This document shows, in pieces, positions 41,813 through 50,775 of a stretch of DNA of 64,000 bases. The notes beneath the pieces were generated by a model, which saw nothing but the letters and a program-made list of their open reading frames with translations, ran no database searches and was not told where the DNA came from. The number at the start of each line of letters is the position of its first letter. Position 1 is the first letter of the stretch. Both the position numbers and the translations under genes were made by a program. Source of the DNA: Ectothiorhodospira shaposhnikovii (lineage in GTDB: Bacteria > Pseudomonadota > Gammaproteobacteria > Ectothiorhodospirales > Ectothiorhodospiraceae); assembly GCF_022227765.1 (NCBI RefSeq), contig NZ_JAJMLZ010000001.1:248001-312000 (forward strand). Direction: 5' to 3'.

Positions 41813-42877
41813 ATGCAGCAAGCCATGATGGAATTCTGGGACGGGTTGCCCGTGATCATGCAGATCATGACCAAGATCATGATGATCGTCGGCCCCCTGT
41901 TGCTGGTGGTGGCCTACACCACCTTCGCCGAGCGCAAGGTGATCGGCTACATGCAGGTGCGGGTGGGACCCAACCGGGTGGGGCCGCGAGGGTGGCTGCA
42001 GCCCATCGCCGACTCCCTCAAGCTGCTGCTCAAGGAAGTCATCATTCCCAGCAACTCGGACAAGTATCTGTTCCTGATCGCCCCGGTACTGGCCATTGCC
42101 CCGGCCCTGGCGGTATGGGCGGTGATCCCCTTCGATGACGGCATGGTGCTGGCCGACATCAACGCCGGCCTGCTGTATCTGCTGGCCCTGAGTTCGGTGG
42201 GTGTCTACGGCATCATCATCGCCGGCTGGGCCTCCAACTCCCGCTACGCCCTGCTGGGGGGGATGCGATCCGCCGCCCAGATCGTGTCCTACGAGATCGC
42301 CATGGGGTTTGCCCTGGTGGGCGTGGTGATGGCCGCCGGCAGCCTGAATCTGGGTGAGATCGTCATGTCGCAGCAGGGCAGTGTCTATCACTGGTTCCTG
42401 CTGCCCCTGTTCCCCCTGTTCCTGGTCTACCTGATCTCCGGGGTGGCGGAGACCAACCGTGCGCCCTTCGACGTGGCGGAAGGGGAGTCGGAGATCGTGG
42501 CCGGTTTCCATGTGGAATACTCCGGCATGGCCTTTGCCATCTTCTTCCTGGCCGAATACGCCAACATGATCCTGATCTCGGCGCTGACTGCCCTGCTGTT
42601 CCTGGGGGGCTGGCTGTCGCCCTTTGAGGGCATCCTGCCCGAGAGCGCCTTTGCCCTGCCGGTGATCGGCTGGCTGCTGGACAGCGGTATTCACTGGCTG
42701 CTGATCAAGACGGCCTTCTTCCTGTTCTGTTTCCTCTGGTTCCGCGCCACCTTCCCGCGCTACCGCTATGACCACATCATGCGGCTGGGCTGGAAGGTGC
42801 TGATTCCCGTGACCATCGTGTGGCTGTTTGTCCTGGGCGTGGCCTTTGCCCTGGGCATCGGTCCCTGGTTCGCATAA
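41813..42877 (+). CDS. nuoH: NADH-quinone oxidoreductase subunit H
   Basis: Membrane subunit linking the quinone cavity to the proton-pumping arm, 354 residues with about eight helices. Signatures: [40 protein letters not shown] with the conserved Glu cluster, and [22 protein letters not shown] at 41813 after nuoG. Confidence 0.97.
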   Translation: MQQAMMEFWDGLPVIMQIMTKIMMIVGPLLLVVAYTTFAERKVIGYMQVRVGPNRVGPRGWLQPIADSLKLLLKEVIIPSNSDKYLFLIAPVLAIAPALAVWAVIPFDDGMVLADINAGLLYLLALSSVGVYGIIIAGWASNSRYALLGGMRSAAQIVSYEIAMGFALVGVVMAAGSLNLGEIVMSQQGSVYHWFLLPLFPLFLVYLISGVAETNRAPFDVAEGESEIVAGFHVEYSGMAFAIFFLAEYANMILISALTALLFLGGWLSPFEGILPESAFALPVIGWLLDSGIHWLLIKTAFFLFCFLWFRATFPRYRYDHIMRLGWKVLIPVTIVWLFVLGVAFALGIGPWFA

Positions 42878-42891
42878 GGGAGGCTTTCATC

Positions 42892-43383
42892 ATGAGCACG
42901 GCGATTCGCCAGTTCTTCAAGACCTTCCTGCTGTGGGAGCTGCTGTTGGGCATGAAGCTCACCGGTCGGCACTTCTTTGCCCGCAAGATCACCGTCCAGT
43001 ATCCGGACGAGACCACGCCGATCTCGCCCCGTTTTCGCGGCCTGCATGCCCTGCGCCGCTATCCCAACGGGGAAGAGCGCTGCATCGCCTGCAAGCTGTG
43101 CGAGGCGGTGTGTCCGGCGCTGGCCATCACCATCGAGTCGGAAGAGCGGGATGACGGCACCCGCCGGACCAGCCGTTACGACATCGATCTGTTCAAGTGC
43201 ATCTTCTGCGGCTTCTGCGAGGAGGCCTGCCCGGTGGATTCCATCGTCGAGACCCACATCATGCACTACCACTTCGAAAACCGTGGCGAGCAGATCATGA
43301 CCAAGGACAAGCTGCTGGCCATCGGTGACAAGTACGAGGCGCAGATTGCCGCCGCCCGTGCCGTCGATGCGCCCTACCGCTGA
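42892..43383 (+). CDS. nuoI: NADH-quinone oxidoreductase subunit I
   Basis: Ferredoxin-like subunit with two [4Fe-4S] clusters (N6a/N6b), 163 residues from [11 protein letters not shown]. Cys motifs [12 protein letters not shown] and [12 protein letters not shown]. An upstream extension in the same frame overlaps nuoH and is rejected; GGGAGG lies upstream of the chosen ATG. nuoJ starts 18 bp later. Confidence 0.96.
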   Translation: MSTAIRQFFKTFLLWELLLGMKLTGRHFFARKITVQYPDETTPISPRFRGLHALRRYPNGEERCIACKLCEAVCPALAITIESEERDDGTRRTSRYDIDLFKCIFCGFCEEACPVDSIVETHIMHYHFENRGEQIMTKDKLLAIGDKYEAQIAAARAVDAPYR

Positions 43384-43401
43384 TCAGGGGGACTGCCTTT
43401 C

Positions 43402-43995
43402 ATGAGTTTCGAACAGTTTCTGTTCTACTTCTTCTCCGCCATCCTGGTGGGTTCGGCCGTGGCCATGATCACGGTGCGCAACCCGGTGCATGCGGCCCTG
43501 TTCCTGGTGCTGGCCTTTTTCACCAGCGCCGCCCACTGGATCATGCTGGAGGCGGAGTTCCTCGGCATCCTGCTGGTGCTGGTCTATGTGGGGGCGGTGA
43601 TGGTGTTGTTCCTGTTCGTGGTCATGATGCTGGACATCAACGTGGCCCGGGTCAGGGAGGGGTTTGTCAGGTTGCTGCCGGTGGGACTGGTGGTGGCGGT
43701 GGGCATGATGGTGGTGATGGCCATGGTGGTGGGGGCCAGGGTGTTCCAGGTGGAATCTCCGGGCCGCGCCGATGCGGACTACAGCAATACCGAGGCCATC
43801 GGCCAGTTGCTCTATACCGAGTACGTGTATCCCTTCGAGATCGCTGCCGTGATCCTGCTGGTGGCCATCATCGCGGCCATCGTGCTGACGTTGCGGCGCC
43901 GGCCCGATAGCCTCTACATGGATCCGGCGGAACAGATCAAGGTGCAGCGCAAGGACCGCGTGCGCCTGATCAAGATGGAAGCGGAAAAGAAGTAG
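43402..43995 (+). CDS. nuoJ: NADH-quinone oxidoreductase subunit J
   Basis: Antiporter-like accessory membrane subunit, 197 residues with five helices. Recognised by FYFFSAILVGSAVAMITVRN, AALFLVLAFFTSAAHWIML and AEFLGILLVLVYVGAVMVLF. A long basic C-terminal tail (KVQRKDRVRLIKMEAEKK) ends the protein. A 149-bp gap, the largest in the operon, follows before nuoK. Confidence 0.95.
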   Translation: MSFEQFLFYFFSAILVGSAVAMITVRNPVHAALFLVLAFFTSAAHWIMLEAEFLGILLVLVYVGAVMVLFLFVVMMLDINVARVREGFVRLLPVGLVVAVGMMVVMAMVVGARVFQVESPGRADADYSNTEAIGQLLYTEYVYPFEIAAVILLVAIIAAIVLTLRRRPDSLYMDPAEQIKVQRKDRVRLIKMEAEKK

Positions 43996-44001
43996 CGTCA
44001 C

Positions 44002-44148
44002 ATGGGCCGATGGACCCTGGATCCTGTTGTCATGGCCGGATCGGCATGGCGGGCGGATTTCAGGACTGAATCTACAGGGCTGAATGAAAACACCCAAGCG
44101 GGCGCCGTGGCGAGACCTGCGCTGGGCCAAAAACGGGACCAAGCATGA
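44002..44148 (+). CDS. Candidate 48-residue small ORF between nuoJ and nuoK
   Basis: A frame of 48 codons starting ATGGGCCG and ending in TGA that overlaps the nuoK ATG as ATGA. It would encode a polar, non-membrane peptide ([10 protein letters not shown] and on) with no recognised family. No ribosome binding site is seen. It could be real and translationally coupled to nuoK, or a chance frame in a spacer. Confidence 0.2.
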   Translation: MGRWTLDPVVMAGSAWRADFRTESTGLNENTQAGAVARPALGQKRDQA

Positions 44149-44450
44149 TTCCTCTGTCGCATTACCTCATCCTTGGGGCGATCCTGTTCGCGCTGAGCGT
44201 CACCGGGATCTTCCTGAACAGGAAAAACCTGATCCTCCTGCTCATGTGCATCGAGCTCATGTTGCTGGCGGTGAACATGAACTTCATTGCCTTCTCCCAT
44301 TACCTGGGGGATCTGGCGGGGCAGATCTTCGTGTTCTTCATCCTCACCGTGGCAGCGGCGGAGGCGGCCATCGGCCTGGCCATCCTGGTGCTGGTGTTCC
44401 GTAATCGACAGACCATCAACGTCCAGGATCTGGACGAGATGAAGGGGTAG
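44145..44450 (+). CDS. nuoK: NADH-quinone oxidoreductase subunit K
   Basis: Small antiporter-like subunit of the membrane arm, 101 residues with three helices. Conserved Glu residues are in [16 protein letters not shown] and [19 protein letters not shown] at 44145 with a weak upstream GGG. nuoL starts 3 bp after its stop. Confidence 0.96.
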   Translation: MIPLSHYLILGAILFALSVTGIFLNRKNLILLLMCIELMLLAVNMNFIAFSHYLGDLAGQIFVFFILTVAAAEAAIGLAILVLVFRNRQTINVQDLDEMKG

Positions 44451-44453
44451 GGC

Positions 44454-46454
44454 ATGGATACTATCTATCTGCTCATCGTACTCGCCCCCCTGTTCGGGGC
44501 CATCGCCGCCGGTCTGTTCGGCCAGCAGCTCGGGCGGACCGGGGCGCATACCGCCACCATCGCCGGGGTGGCCGTCTCCTTCCTGCTCTCGCTGGTGGTG
44601 TTCTGGCACCACGTGATCGGCGGGGCCGAGGTCTACAACGAGACCGTCTACACCTGGCTGGTCAGTGACGGCATCCGCTTCGAGGTGGGGTTCCTGATCG
44701 ACAACCTCACCGCCCTGATGATGCTGGTGGTGACCTTCGTCTCCCTGATGGTGCACATCTACACCATCGGCTACATGCATGAGGACCCGGGCTATCAGCG
44801 CTTCTTTGCCCTGATTTCCCTGTTCACCTTCTCCATGCTGATGCTGGTGATGGCCAACAACTTCATGCAGCTGTTCTTCGGCTGGGAGGCCGTGGGCCTG
44901 GTGTCCTACCTGCTCATCGGCTTCTGGTTCAAGCGGCCCACCGCCATCCATGCCAACCTCAAGGCCTTCATCGTCAACCGGGTGGGGGACTTTGCCTTCG
45001 TGCTCGGGATTGCCGCCATCGTCTTCTACACCGGCAGCCTGGACTACGCCACCGTCTTCGGTCAGGCCGAAGGCATGTCCCAGGCCGGCATCAGTGTCCT
45101 GCCGGGCACCGAATGGTCCCTGCTGACCGTGGCCTGCATCCTGCTGTTCATCGGTGCCATGGCCAAGTCGGCCCAGGTGCCCCTGCATGTGTGGCTGCCC
45201 GACTCCATGGAAGGCCCCACCCCCATCTCGGCCCTGATCCACGCCGCCACCATGGTGACGGCGGGGATCTTCATGGTGGCGCGCATGTCGCCCCTGTACG
45301 AATTCTCCGTGACCGCCCTGAGCTTCGTGCTCATCATCGGTGCCGTCACCGCCTTCTTCATGGGGCTGGTGGGGCTGGTGCAGAACGACATCAAGCGGGT
45401 GGTGGCCTATTCCACTCTGTCCCAGCTCGGTTACATGACGGTGGCCCTGGGCGCCTCCGCCTATGCGGCGGGCATCTTCCACCTCATGACCCATGCCTTC
45501 TTCAAGGCCCTTCTGTTCCTGGCCGCCGGTTCGGTGATCATGGCCATGCATCATGAGCAGGACATCCGTCGCATGGGCGGGCTGCGCAAGTACATGCCCA
45601 TCACCTATGCCACCGCCCTGATCGGCTCCCTGGCCCTGATCGGCTTCCCCGGATTCGCCGGCTTCTTCTCCAAGGACGGCATCATCGAGGCCGTGTCACT
45701 GTCGGAGATTCCGGGGGCGGGTATTGCCTACGTGCTGATATTGCTGGGGGTGTTCGTCACCGCCCTGTACACCTTCCGCATGTTCTTCCTGGTGTTCCAC
45801 GGCGAGGAGCGTTTCCGCCATGCGGCACCCGGCACCGACCACGATCACGGACACGACCATGAGGGCCACGGTCACGGCCTGAAGGGAGATCCGAAGGAGT
45901 CACCCTGGGTGGTCACCGTGCCCCTGATCCTGCTGGCGATTCCCTCGGTGCTGGCGGGTTACTTCGTCGGTCCCATGCTGTTCGGCGATTTCTTTGCCGG
46001 CGTGATCCATGTGGACGAGACCCGGGATGTACTGGCCCGTCTGGGCGAGGGCTACACCGGCGTCACGGGCTTCATCGCCCACGGCCTGGCGATGCCGCCC
46101 TTCTGGCTGGCGATGGCGGGTCTGGCCACGGCCTGGTACGTCTACATGAAGCGCCCGGACATTGCCGACAGCGCCCGCCGTCGTGCGCCCTGGGCCTACG
46201 ACCTGCTCAACCGGAGCTATGGCTTCGACCAGTTCAATGAGGCGGTGTTCGCCAAGGGGACCCAGCGCCTGGGGCAGTGGTTGTGGCGCTTTGGTGACAC
46301 GCTGGTGATCGATACGGCCATCGTCAACGGCAGTGCCAGGACGGTGGGCTGGTTGTCCCGGCAGGTGCGTCATGTGCAGACGGGCTATGTGTATCACTAC
46401 GCCTTCGCCATGATCATCGGTCTGCTGGTGCTCATCATGGCGTTTGCCTTCTAG
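44454..46454 (+). CDS. nuoL: NADH-quinone oxidoreductase subunit L
   Basis: Largest proton-pumping subunit, 666 residues, with about 14 core helices and a C-terminal lateral helix. Signatures are FFGWEAVGLVSYLLIGFWF, MAKSAQVPLHVWLPDSMEGP, LIHAATMVTAGIFMVAR and VAYSTLSQLGYM. A His-rich loop near 45835-45880 (DHDHGHDHEGHGHG) lies between the last core helices, a feature not essential in E. coli NuoL. Confidence 0.97.
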   Translation: MDTIYLLIVLAPLFGAIAAGLFGQQLGRTGAHTATIAGVAVSFLLSLVVFWHHVIGGAEVYNETVYTWLVSDGIRFEVGFLIDNLTALMMLVVTFVSLMVHIYTIGYMHEDPGYQRFFALISLFTFSMLMLVMANNFMQLFFGWEAVGLVSYLLIGFWFKRPTAIHANLKAFIVNRVGDFAFVLGIAAIVFYTGSLDYATVFGQAEGMSQAGISVLPGTEWSLLTVACILLFIGAMAKSAQVPLHVWLPDSMEGPTPISALIHAATMVTAGIFMVARMSPLYEFSVTALSFVLIIGAVTAFFMGLVGLVQNDIKRVVAYSTLSQLGYMTVALGASAYAAGIFHLMTHAFFKALLFLAAGSVIMAMHHEQDIRRMGGLRKYMPITYATALIGSLALIGFPGFAGFFSKDGIIEAVSLSEIPGAGIAYVLILLGVFVTALYTFRMFFLVFHGEERFRHAAPGTDHDHGHDHEGHGHGLKGDPKESPWVVTVPLILLAIPSVLAGYFVGPMLFGDFFAGVIHVDETRDVLARLGEGYTGVTGFIAHGLAMPPFWLAMAGLATAWYVYMKRPDIADSARRRAPWAYDLLNRSYGFDQFNEAVFAKGTQRLGQWLWRFGDTLVIDTAIVNGSARTVGWLSRQVRHVQTGYVYHYAFAMIIGLLVLIMAFAF

Positions 46455-46511
46455 CGCGGTCGTGCTGGGTGCAACGACAGGATCAACGCAGGATTCCACT
46501 GGGAAGAAATA

Positions 46512-48026
46512 ATGTTCGCTGACTGGCCACTGCTCTCTCTTGTGATATGGACGCCGATTCTCGGCGGCCTGATCGTCCTGACCATGGGTGACCGGATGCC
46601 CGAGGCATCCCGGCGCGTGGGCCTGGCCTTCGCGGTGCTGACCTTCCTGGTGAGCATCCCGCTGTTCACCCAGTTCGACCGCGGCACCCACGAGATGCAA
46701 TTCGTTGAGATGATCCCCTGGATCAGCACCTTCAACATCCATTACCACCTGGGCGTGGACGGGATCTCCATGCCGCTGATCCTGCTCACCACCTTCATCA
46801 CGGTGCTGGTGGTCATTGCCGCCTGGGAAGTGATACAGCATCGGGTGTCCCAGTACCTGGCTGCCTTCCTGATCATGGAGGGCCTGATGAACGGGGTCTT
46901 CTCGGCCCTGGACGCGGTGCTGTTCTACGTCTTCTTCGAGGCCATGCTGATCCCCATGTTCCTGGTGATCGGCATCTGGGGCGGCCCCAACCGGATCTAC
47001 GCCACCCTCAAGTTCTTCCTCTACACTTTCCTGGGCTCGGTGTTCCTGCTCATCGGCCTGATCTATCTGTATACCCAGTCCGGCAGCTTCGCCATCCTGG
47101 ACTTCCACCATCTGCCCCTGGGCATGACCGCCCAGATGCTGATCTTCCTGGGCATGCTGCTGGCCTTCGGGGTGAAGATTCCCATGTTCCCGGTCCATAC
47201 CTGGTTGCCGGATGCCCACGTGGAGGCACCCACCGGGGGGTCGGTGATCCTGGCGGCGATCATGCTCAAGATCGGCGGCTACGGCTTCCTGCGCTTCTCC
47301 CTGCCGATTGCCCCGGACGCGGCCATGGCCCTGGACTGGCTGATGGTCACCCTGTCCCTGATCGCCGTGGTCTACATCGGCCTGGTGGCCCTGATGCAGC
47401 AGGACATGAAGAAGCTGATCGCCTACTCGTCCATCGCCCATATGGGTTTCGTGACCCTGGGCTTCTTCATCGTCTTCATGATCTACAACAACACCGGTTC
47501 CTGGCAGGGGGCTGCCCTGGGGATCAGCGGCGGCATGGTGCAGATGATCTCCCACGGTCTGATCTCCGCGGCCATGTTCCTCTGCGTGGGGGTGCTCTAT
47601 GACCGCATGCACAGCCGCCGGATCGCCGATTACGGCGGCGTGGCCAACACCATGCCCTGGTTCGCCGCCTTCTTCGTCCTGTTTGCCATGGCCAACACGG
47701 GACTGCCGGGTACCTCGGGGTTCGTGGGCGAGTTCATGGTGATCCTGGCCGCCTTCCGCGCCGACTTCTGGATTGCCCTGCTGGCCGCCACCACCCTGAT
47801 CCTGGCCGCGGCCTATACCCTGTGGCTGGTGAAGCGGGTGGTCTACGGCGAGGTGGCCAATGACAACGTGGCCAAACTGACGGATGTGAACCGGCGTGAG
47901 TTCTGGGTGCTGGGCGTGCTGGCCTTTGCCGTGCTCCTTCTGGGGGTCTGGCCGGCGCCCTTGCTGGATGTGCTGGACGCCACCGTGGACAACCTGGTGC
48001 GGCATATCGCCGTTTCCAAGCTCTAA
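46512..48026 (+). CDS. nuoM: NADH-quinone oxidoreductase subunit M
   Basis: Second antiporter-like proton-pumping subunit, 504 residues. Motifs: VLFYVFFEAMLIPMFLVIGI with the conserved Glu, GVKIPMFPVHTWLPDAHVEAPTGGSV in pieces, and LIAYSSIAHMGFVTLG. Starts 57 bp after nuoL and is followed by nuoN after 18 bp. Confidence 0.97.
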   Translation: MFADWPLLSLVIWTPILGGLIVLTMGDRMPEASRRVGLAFAVLTFLVSIPLFTQFDRGTHEMQFVEMIPWISTFNIHYHLGVDGISMPLILLTTFITVLVVIAAWEVIQHRVSQYLAAFLIMEGLMNGVFSALDAVLFYVFFEAMLIPMFLVIGIWGGPNRIYATLKFFLYTFLGSVFLLIGLIYLYTQSGSFAILDFHHLPLGMTAQMLIFLGMLLAFGVKIPMFPVHTWLPDAHVEAPTGGSVILAAIMLKIGGYGFLRFSLPIAPDAAMALDWLMVTLSLIAVVYIGLVALMQQDMKKLIAYSSIAHMGFVTLGFFIVFMIYNNTGSWQGAALGISGGMVQMISHGLISAAMFLCVGVLYDRMHSRRIADYGGVANTMPWFAAFFVLFAMANTGLPGTSGFVGEFMVILAAFRADFWIALLAATTLILAAAYTLWLVKRVVYGEVANDNVAKLTDVNRREFWVLGVLAFAVLLLGVWPAPLLDVLDATVDNLVRHIAVSKL

Positions 48027-48044
48027 GCTCTCCTGGATGCCGAT

Positions 48045-49481
48045 ATGACCTTTGAGATTCCGGATTTCATCCCCGTCATTCCCGAGCTTTTCCTGCTGGG
48101 CATGGCCTGCTTCATCCTGGTGGCGGATCTTTTCATCCCCCAGGCCCGTCGGGACATCACCTACGGACTGACCCAGTTCTCCGTGCTGGGCGCCCTGGTG
48201 TTGACCGTGTGGCTGGCCGCCCCGGAGGTGCGTATCACCATGTCCGGTACCTTCGTGGCCGATCCCATGTCGGACCTGCTCAAATCGGTGGTGTTGCTGA
48301 TCTCGGCGGTGGTCTTCCTGTACGCCCGGCCCTATCTGATGACCCGGGATCTTTACCGGGGTGAGTTCTATGTCCTGGGGCTGTTCGGCGTACTGGGCAT
48401 GATGGTGATGATCTCGGCCAACAGCCTGCTCACCCTCTACCTGGGTCTTGAGTTGCTGTCTTTGTGCCTCTATGCCCTGGTGGCCTTCAATCGGGATTCC
48501 ACCCAGGCGGCCGAGTCCGCCATGAAGTATTTCGTGCTGGGCTCCATTGCATCGGGCGTGCTGCTCTACGGCATGTCCATGCTCTACGGCATCACGGGCA
48601 CCCTGGATATCGCCGGCGTGACGGCGGGCATCCTCACGGCCTCCGGTGAATTCAACATGGCCCTGGTATTCGCCCTGGCCTTCGTCGTGGTGGCCCTGGC
48701 CTTCAAGCTGGGGGCGGTGCCCTTCCACATGTGGTTGCCGGATGTGTACCACGGCGCCCCCACCCCGGTGACCTTGTTCATCAGCACGGCACCCAAGATC
48801 GCCGGTCTGGCCATCATCATGCGCCTGCTGGTGGACGGCATGGGGCCGCTGCATGCGGATTGGCAGGGCATGCTGCTGATCCTGGCGGTGCTTTCCCTGG
48901 CGGTGGGCAACGTGGTGGCCATCGCCCAGACCAACATCAAGCGCATGTTTGCCTACTCCACCATTTCCCATGTCGGCTTCGTGCTGTTGGCCATCATGGC
49001 CGGGACAACGGAGGGGAACGCGGCGGCCTTGTTCTACGTGATCGCCTATGCCCTGATGGCGGCCGGCGGCTTCGGCATGGTGCTGTATCTGTCCCGCCAG
49101 GGCTTCGAGGCGGATAACATTCAGGATTTCCGTGGCCTGAATGAGCGTAGCCCCTGGTTTGCTTTCATCATGCTGCTGCTCATGGCCGCCATGGCGGGTC
49201 TGCCGCCCACCCTGGGCTTCTATGCCAAGCTGGCGGTGCTTCAGGCCGTGGTGCAGGTGGGCTTCATCTGGGTGGCCGTGTTCGCCGTGTTGATGTCGGT
49301 GATCGGCGCCTTCTACTACCTGCGCATCATCAAGTTCATGTACTTCGATAAGCCGGAAGACCGGACCGAGTTGTCCCGGGGCATGGATGTCAATGTGGTG
49401 CTGTCGGTCAATGGCCTGCTGATGCTGGGACTGGGGATCTTTCCCGGTATCCTGATGTCTCTTACCGCGGCAGTCCGATAG
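48045..49481 (+). CDS. nuoN: NADH-quinone oxidoreductase subunit N
   Basis: Third antiporter-like subunit, 478 residues. Motifs: [39 protein letters not shown] and [17 protein letters not shown], with [16 protein letters not shown] near the end. It closes the canonical nuoA-N set; the next gene begins 11 bp later. Confidence 0.97.
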   Translation: MTFEIPDFIPVIPELFLLGMACFILVADLFIPQARRDITYGLTQFSVLGALVLTVWLAAPEVRITMSGTFVADPMSDLLKSVVLLISAVVFLYARPYLMTRDLYRGEFYVLGLFGVLGMMVMISANSLLTLYLGLELLSLCLYALVAFNRDSTQAAESAMKYFVLGSIASGVLLYGMSMLYGITGTLDIAGVTAGILTASGEFNMALVFALAFVVVALAFKLGAVPFHMWLPDVYHGAPTPVTLFISTAPKIAGLAIIMRLLVDGMGPLHADWQGMLLILAVLSLAVGNVVAIAQTNIKRMFAYSTISHVGFVLLAIMAGTTEGNAAALFYVIAYALMAAGGFGMVLYLSRQGFEADNIQDFRGLNERSPWFAFIMLLLMAAMAGLPPTLGFYAKLAVLQAVVQVGFIWVAVFAVLMSVIGAFYYLRIIKFMYFDKPEDRTELSRGMDVNVVLSVNGLLMLGLGIFPGILMSLTAAVR

Positions 49482-49492
49482 GGGAGGAGAAT

Positions 49493-49819
49493 ATGGATCT
49501 TTTGCAGGTTTCTGTTTGGCTCTATCTTCTGATCGCCCTGGTGGCGGCCAACCTCCCGTGGCTCAATGAGCGGGTCCTGTTCGTCATGACGCCCCGTGGG
49601 GGCGACAAGCCGGCCTTCATTCGTTTCCTGGAGTGGGGTATACTCTACGCTTTAGTGGTGGCCATCGGCCTCGGGCTGGAGCGCCTGGTCACCGGCACGA
49701 TCCATGTCCAGGGCTGGCAGTTCTATGCCATCACCCTGTCCATGTTTGCCGTGTTCGCCATGCCCGGATTCATCTATCGACATGATCTGCGCCGGCACCT
49801 GATCCACCGTGGTGCATGA
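49493..49819 (+). CDS. DUF2818-family membrane protein
   Basis: Small membrane protein of 108 residues with about three hydrophobic segments (VWLYLLIALVAANLPWLN, ILYALVVAIGLGLERL, FYAITLSMFAVFAMPGFIY). It resembles the DUF2818 proteins found directly after nuoN in several proteobacteria. GGAGGAG precedes the ATG. It probably shares the nuo transcript and may assist complex I, but no function is known. Confidence 0.8.
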   Translation: MDLLQVSVWLYLLIALVAANLPWLNERVLFVMTPRGGDKPAFIRFLEWGILYALVVAIGLGLERLVTGTIHVQGWQFYAITLSMFAVFAMPGFIYRHDLRRHLIHRGA

Positions 49820-49844
49820 GTTGCAAAAAAGTGAGATGAAACCC

Positions 49845-49873
49845 TTGCATTATCCGGGAAAGGTCATTAGTAT
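49845..49873 (+). promoter_or_regulatory. Promoter candidate of tRNA-fMet
   Basis: TTGCAT, 17 bp, then TAGTAT; transcription would start about 7 bp before the mature tRNA. Confidence 0.55.
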
Positions 49874-49886
49874 ACACAGCCTCAGT

Positions 49887-49963
49887 TGCGGGGTGGAGCA
49901 GTCTGGCAGCTCGTCGGGCTCATAACCCGAAGGTCGCAGGTTCGAATCCTGCCCCCGCTACCA
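49887..49963 (+). tRNA. Initiator tRNA-fMet (CAU)
   Basis: 77-nt tRNA with loop CTCATAA flanked by three consecutive G-C pairs (GGG/CCC), the hallmark of initiator tRNA. T-arm GCAGG-TTCGAAT-CCTGC; CCA is encoded. The acceptor starts with T1 and position 72 is also T, so the first pair is U1-U72 in place of the usual C1-A72 mismatch. Anticodon CAT at the loop centre. Confidence 0.95.
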
Positions 49964-49972
49964 CATTAAGAC

Positions 49973-50009
49973 AAGAAGCCCGTATCGGTCATCCCGATGC
50001 GGGCTTCTT
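49973..50009 (+). terminator. Terminator after tRNA-fMet
   Basis: AAGAAGCCCGTATCGG and CCGATGCGGGCTTCTT arms (16 pairs, one G-T) around a 5-base loop; followed by GCATTTC. It starts 10 bp past the tRNA. Confidence 0.8.
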
Positions 50010-50140
50010 GCATTTCAGCCTCTCACGATTTCATCACCGCGCGATAAGGCTTCCAGCCGGCCCGGATCTCCCGCCGTGTCTGCATGGGCCTGGTGGTCAT
50101 CCGGCATGTTCCGGTGAGTGAATGAATATGCGCTCTTGTG

Positions 50141-50162
50141 AATATATGGGTGGAGGTATATT
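50141..50162. promoter_or_regulatory. AT-rich inverted repeat upstream of the CBS-arsB pair
   Basis: AATATA-N10-TATATT, notable in this GC-rich sequence, lies about 90 bp before the CBS gene. It could be a promoter or repressor-binding site. Confidence 0.35.
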
Positions 50163-50208
50163 GTGTGGTCCGTGACGGGCTTGTGAGTCGGGCGGGCGGG
50201 AAATCATG

Positions 50209-50223
50209 TTCAATATCATTGAA
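50209..50223. promoter_or_regulatory. Inverted repeat TTCAAT-N3-ATTGAA upstream of CBS-arsB
   Basis: A perfect 6-bp inverted repeat 30 bp before the CBS start codon. Similar AT-rich palindromes are bound by ArsR/SmtB-type repressors. No arsR gene is in the window, so the regulator is unknown. Confidence 0.35.
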
Positions 50224-50253
50224 TGGCCCGCCTTCCGGACCGAGGAGACAACC

Positions 50254-50739
50254 ATGCATATACAGGATCTGATGACGCCGGACCCGCTCAGCGTCAGACC
50301 GGATACCCCCATTCAGCGGGTGGCCCGCCTGCTGGTGAAGCACCGCATCAACGGCCTGCCCGTGGTGGATGAGGGCGATGTGCTGGTGGGCATCATCACC
50401 ACCGGCGACCTGACTCACCGCATGGCGGATGAGCGGGTGGAACCGCGGACGGCCTGGTGGAAGGAGTCCCTGTACCGTTCTCCCCTGGGGGGTGCCTCCA
50501 GCGACGACCCCAACCGCATCGGCGGTCGGACCGCGGGCGAGGTGATGACCCGACAGCTACTCACTCTGCAACCGGAAGATGACATGAGCGTGGCCGCCCG
50601 GTTGTTCATCAACCACGGTATCCAGGCGCTGCCGGTGGTGGTGGAGGGACGGCTGGTGGGCATCGTGTCCCGCTTTGATCTGCTCAAGTGCCTGGCGGAT
50701 GACCCCGGCTGCTGCAATCCGTTTCGTGCCGATACCTGA
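50254..50739 (+). CDS. CBS-domain protein
   Basis: Two CBS motifs in 161 residues, start MHIQDLMTPDPLSV with GAGGAG upstream. First repeat: RVARLLVKHRINGLPVVD with VGIITTGDLTHRM; second repeat: VMTRQLLTLQPEDD with ARLFINHGIQALPVVV and VGIVSRFDLLK. CBS pairs bind adenosyl ligands. Located 36 bp upstream of arsB in the same direction, so the pair may be co-regulated. No catalytic domain is attached. Confidence 0.88.
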   Translation: MHIQDLMTPDPLSVRPDTPIQRVARLLVKHRINGLPVVDEGDVLVGIITTGDLTHRMADERVEPRTAWWKESLYRSPLGGASSDDPNRIGGRTAGEVMTRQLLTLQPEDDMSVAARLFINHGIQALPVVVEGRLVGIVSRFDLLKCLADDPGCCNPFRADT

Positions 50740-50775
50740 ACCCGCAACCACCGAACCCGACCACAGGACGCCTCC

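Noticed and set aside
39344-42775. Long minus-strand frame opposite nuoG and nuoH
   Set aside because: Low-complexity Gln/His/Gly-rich shadow of well-supported Nuo genes.
45900-48971. Long minus-strand frame opposite nuoL-nuoN
   Set aside because: Same shadow effect; no ribosome binding site or domain.
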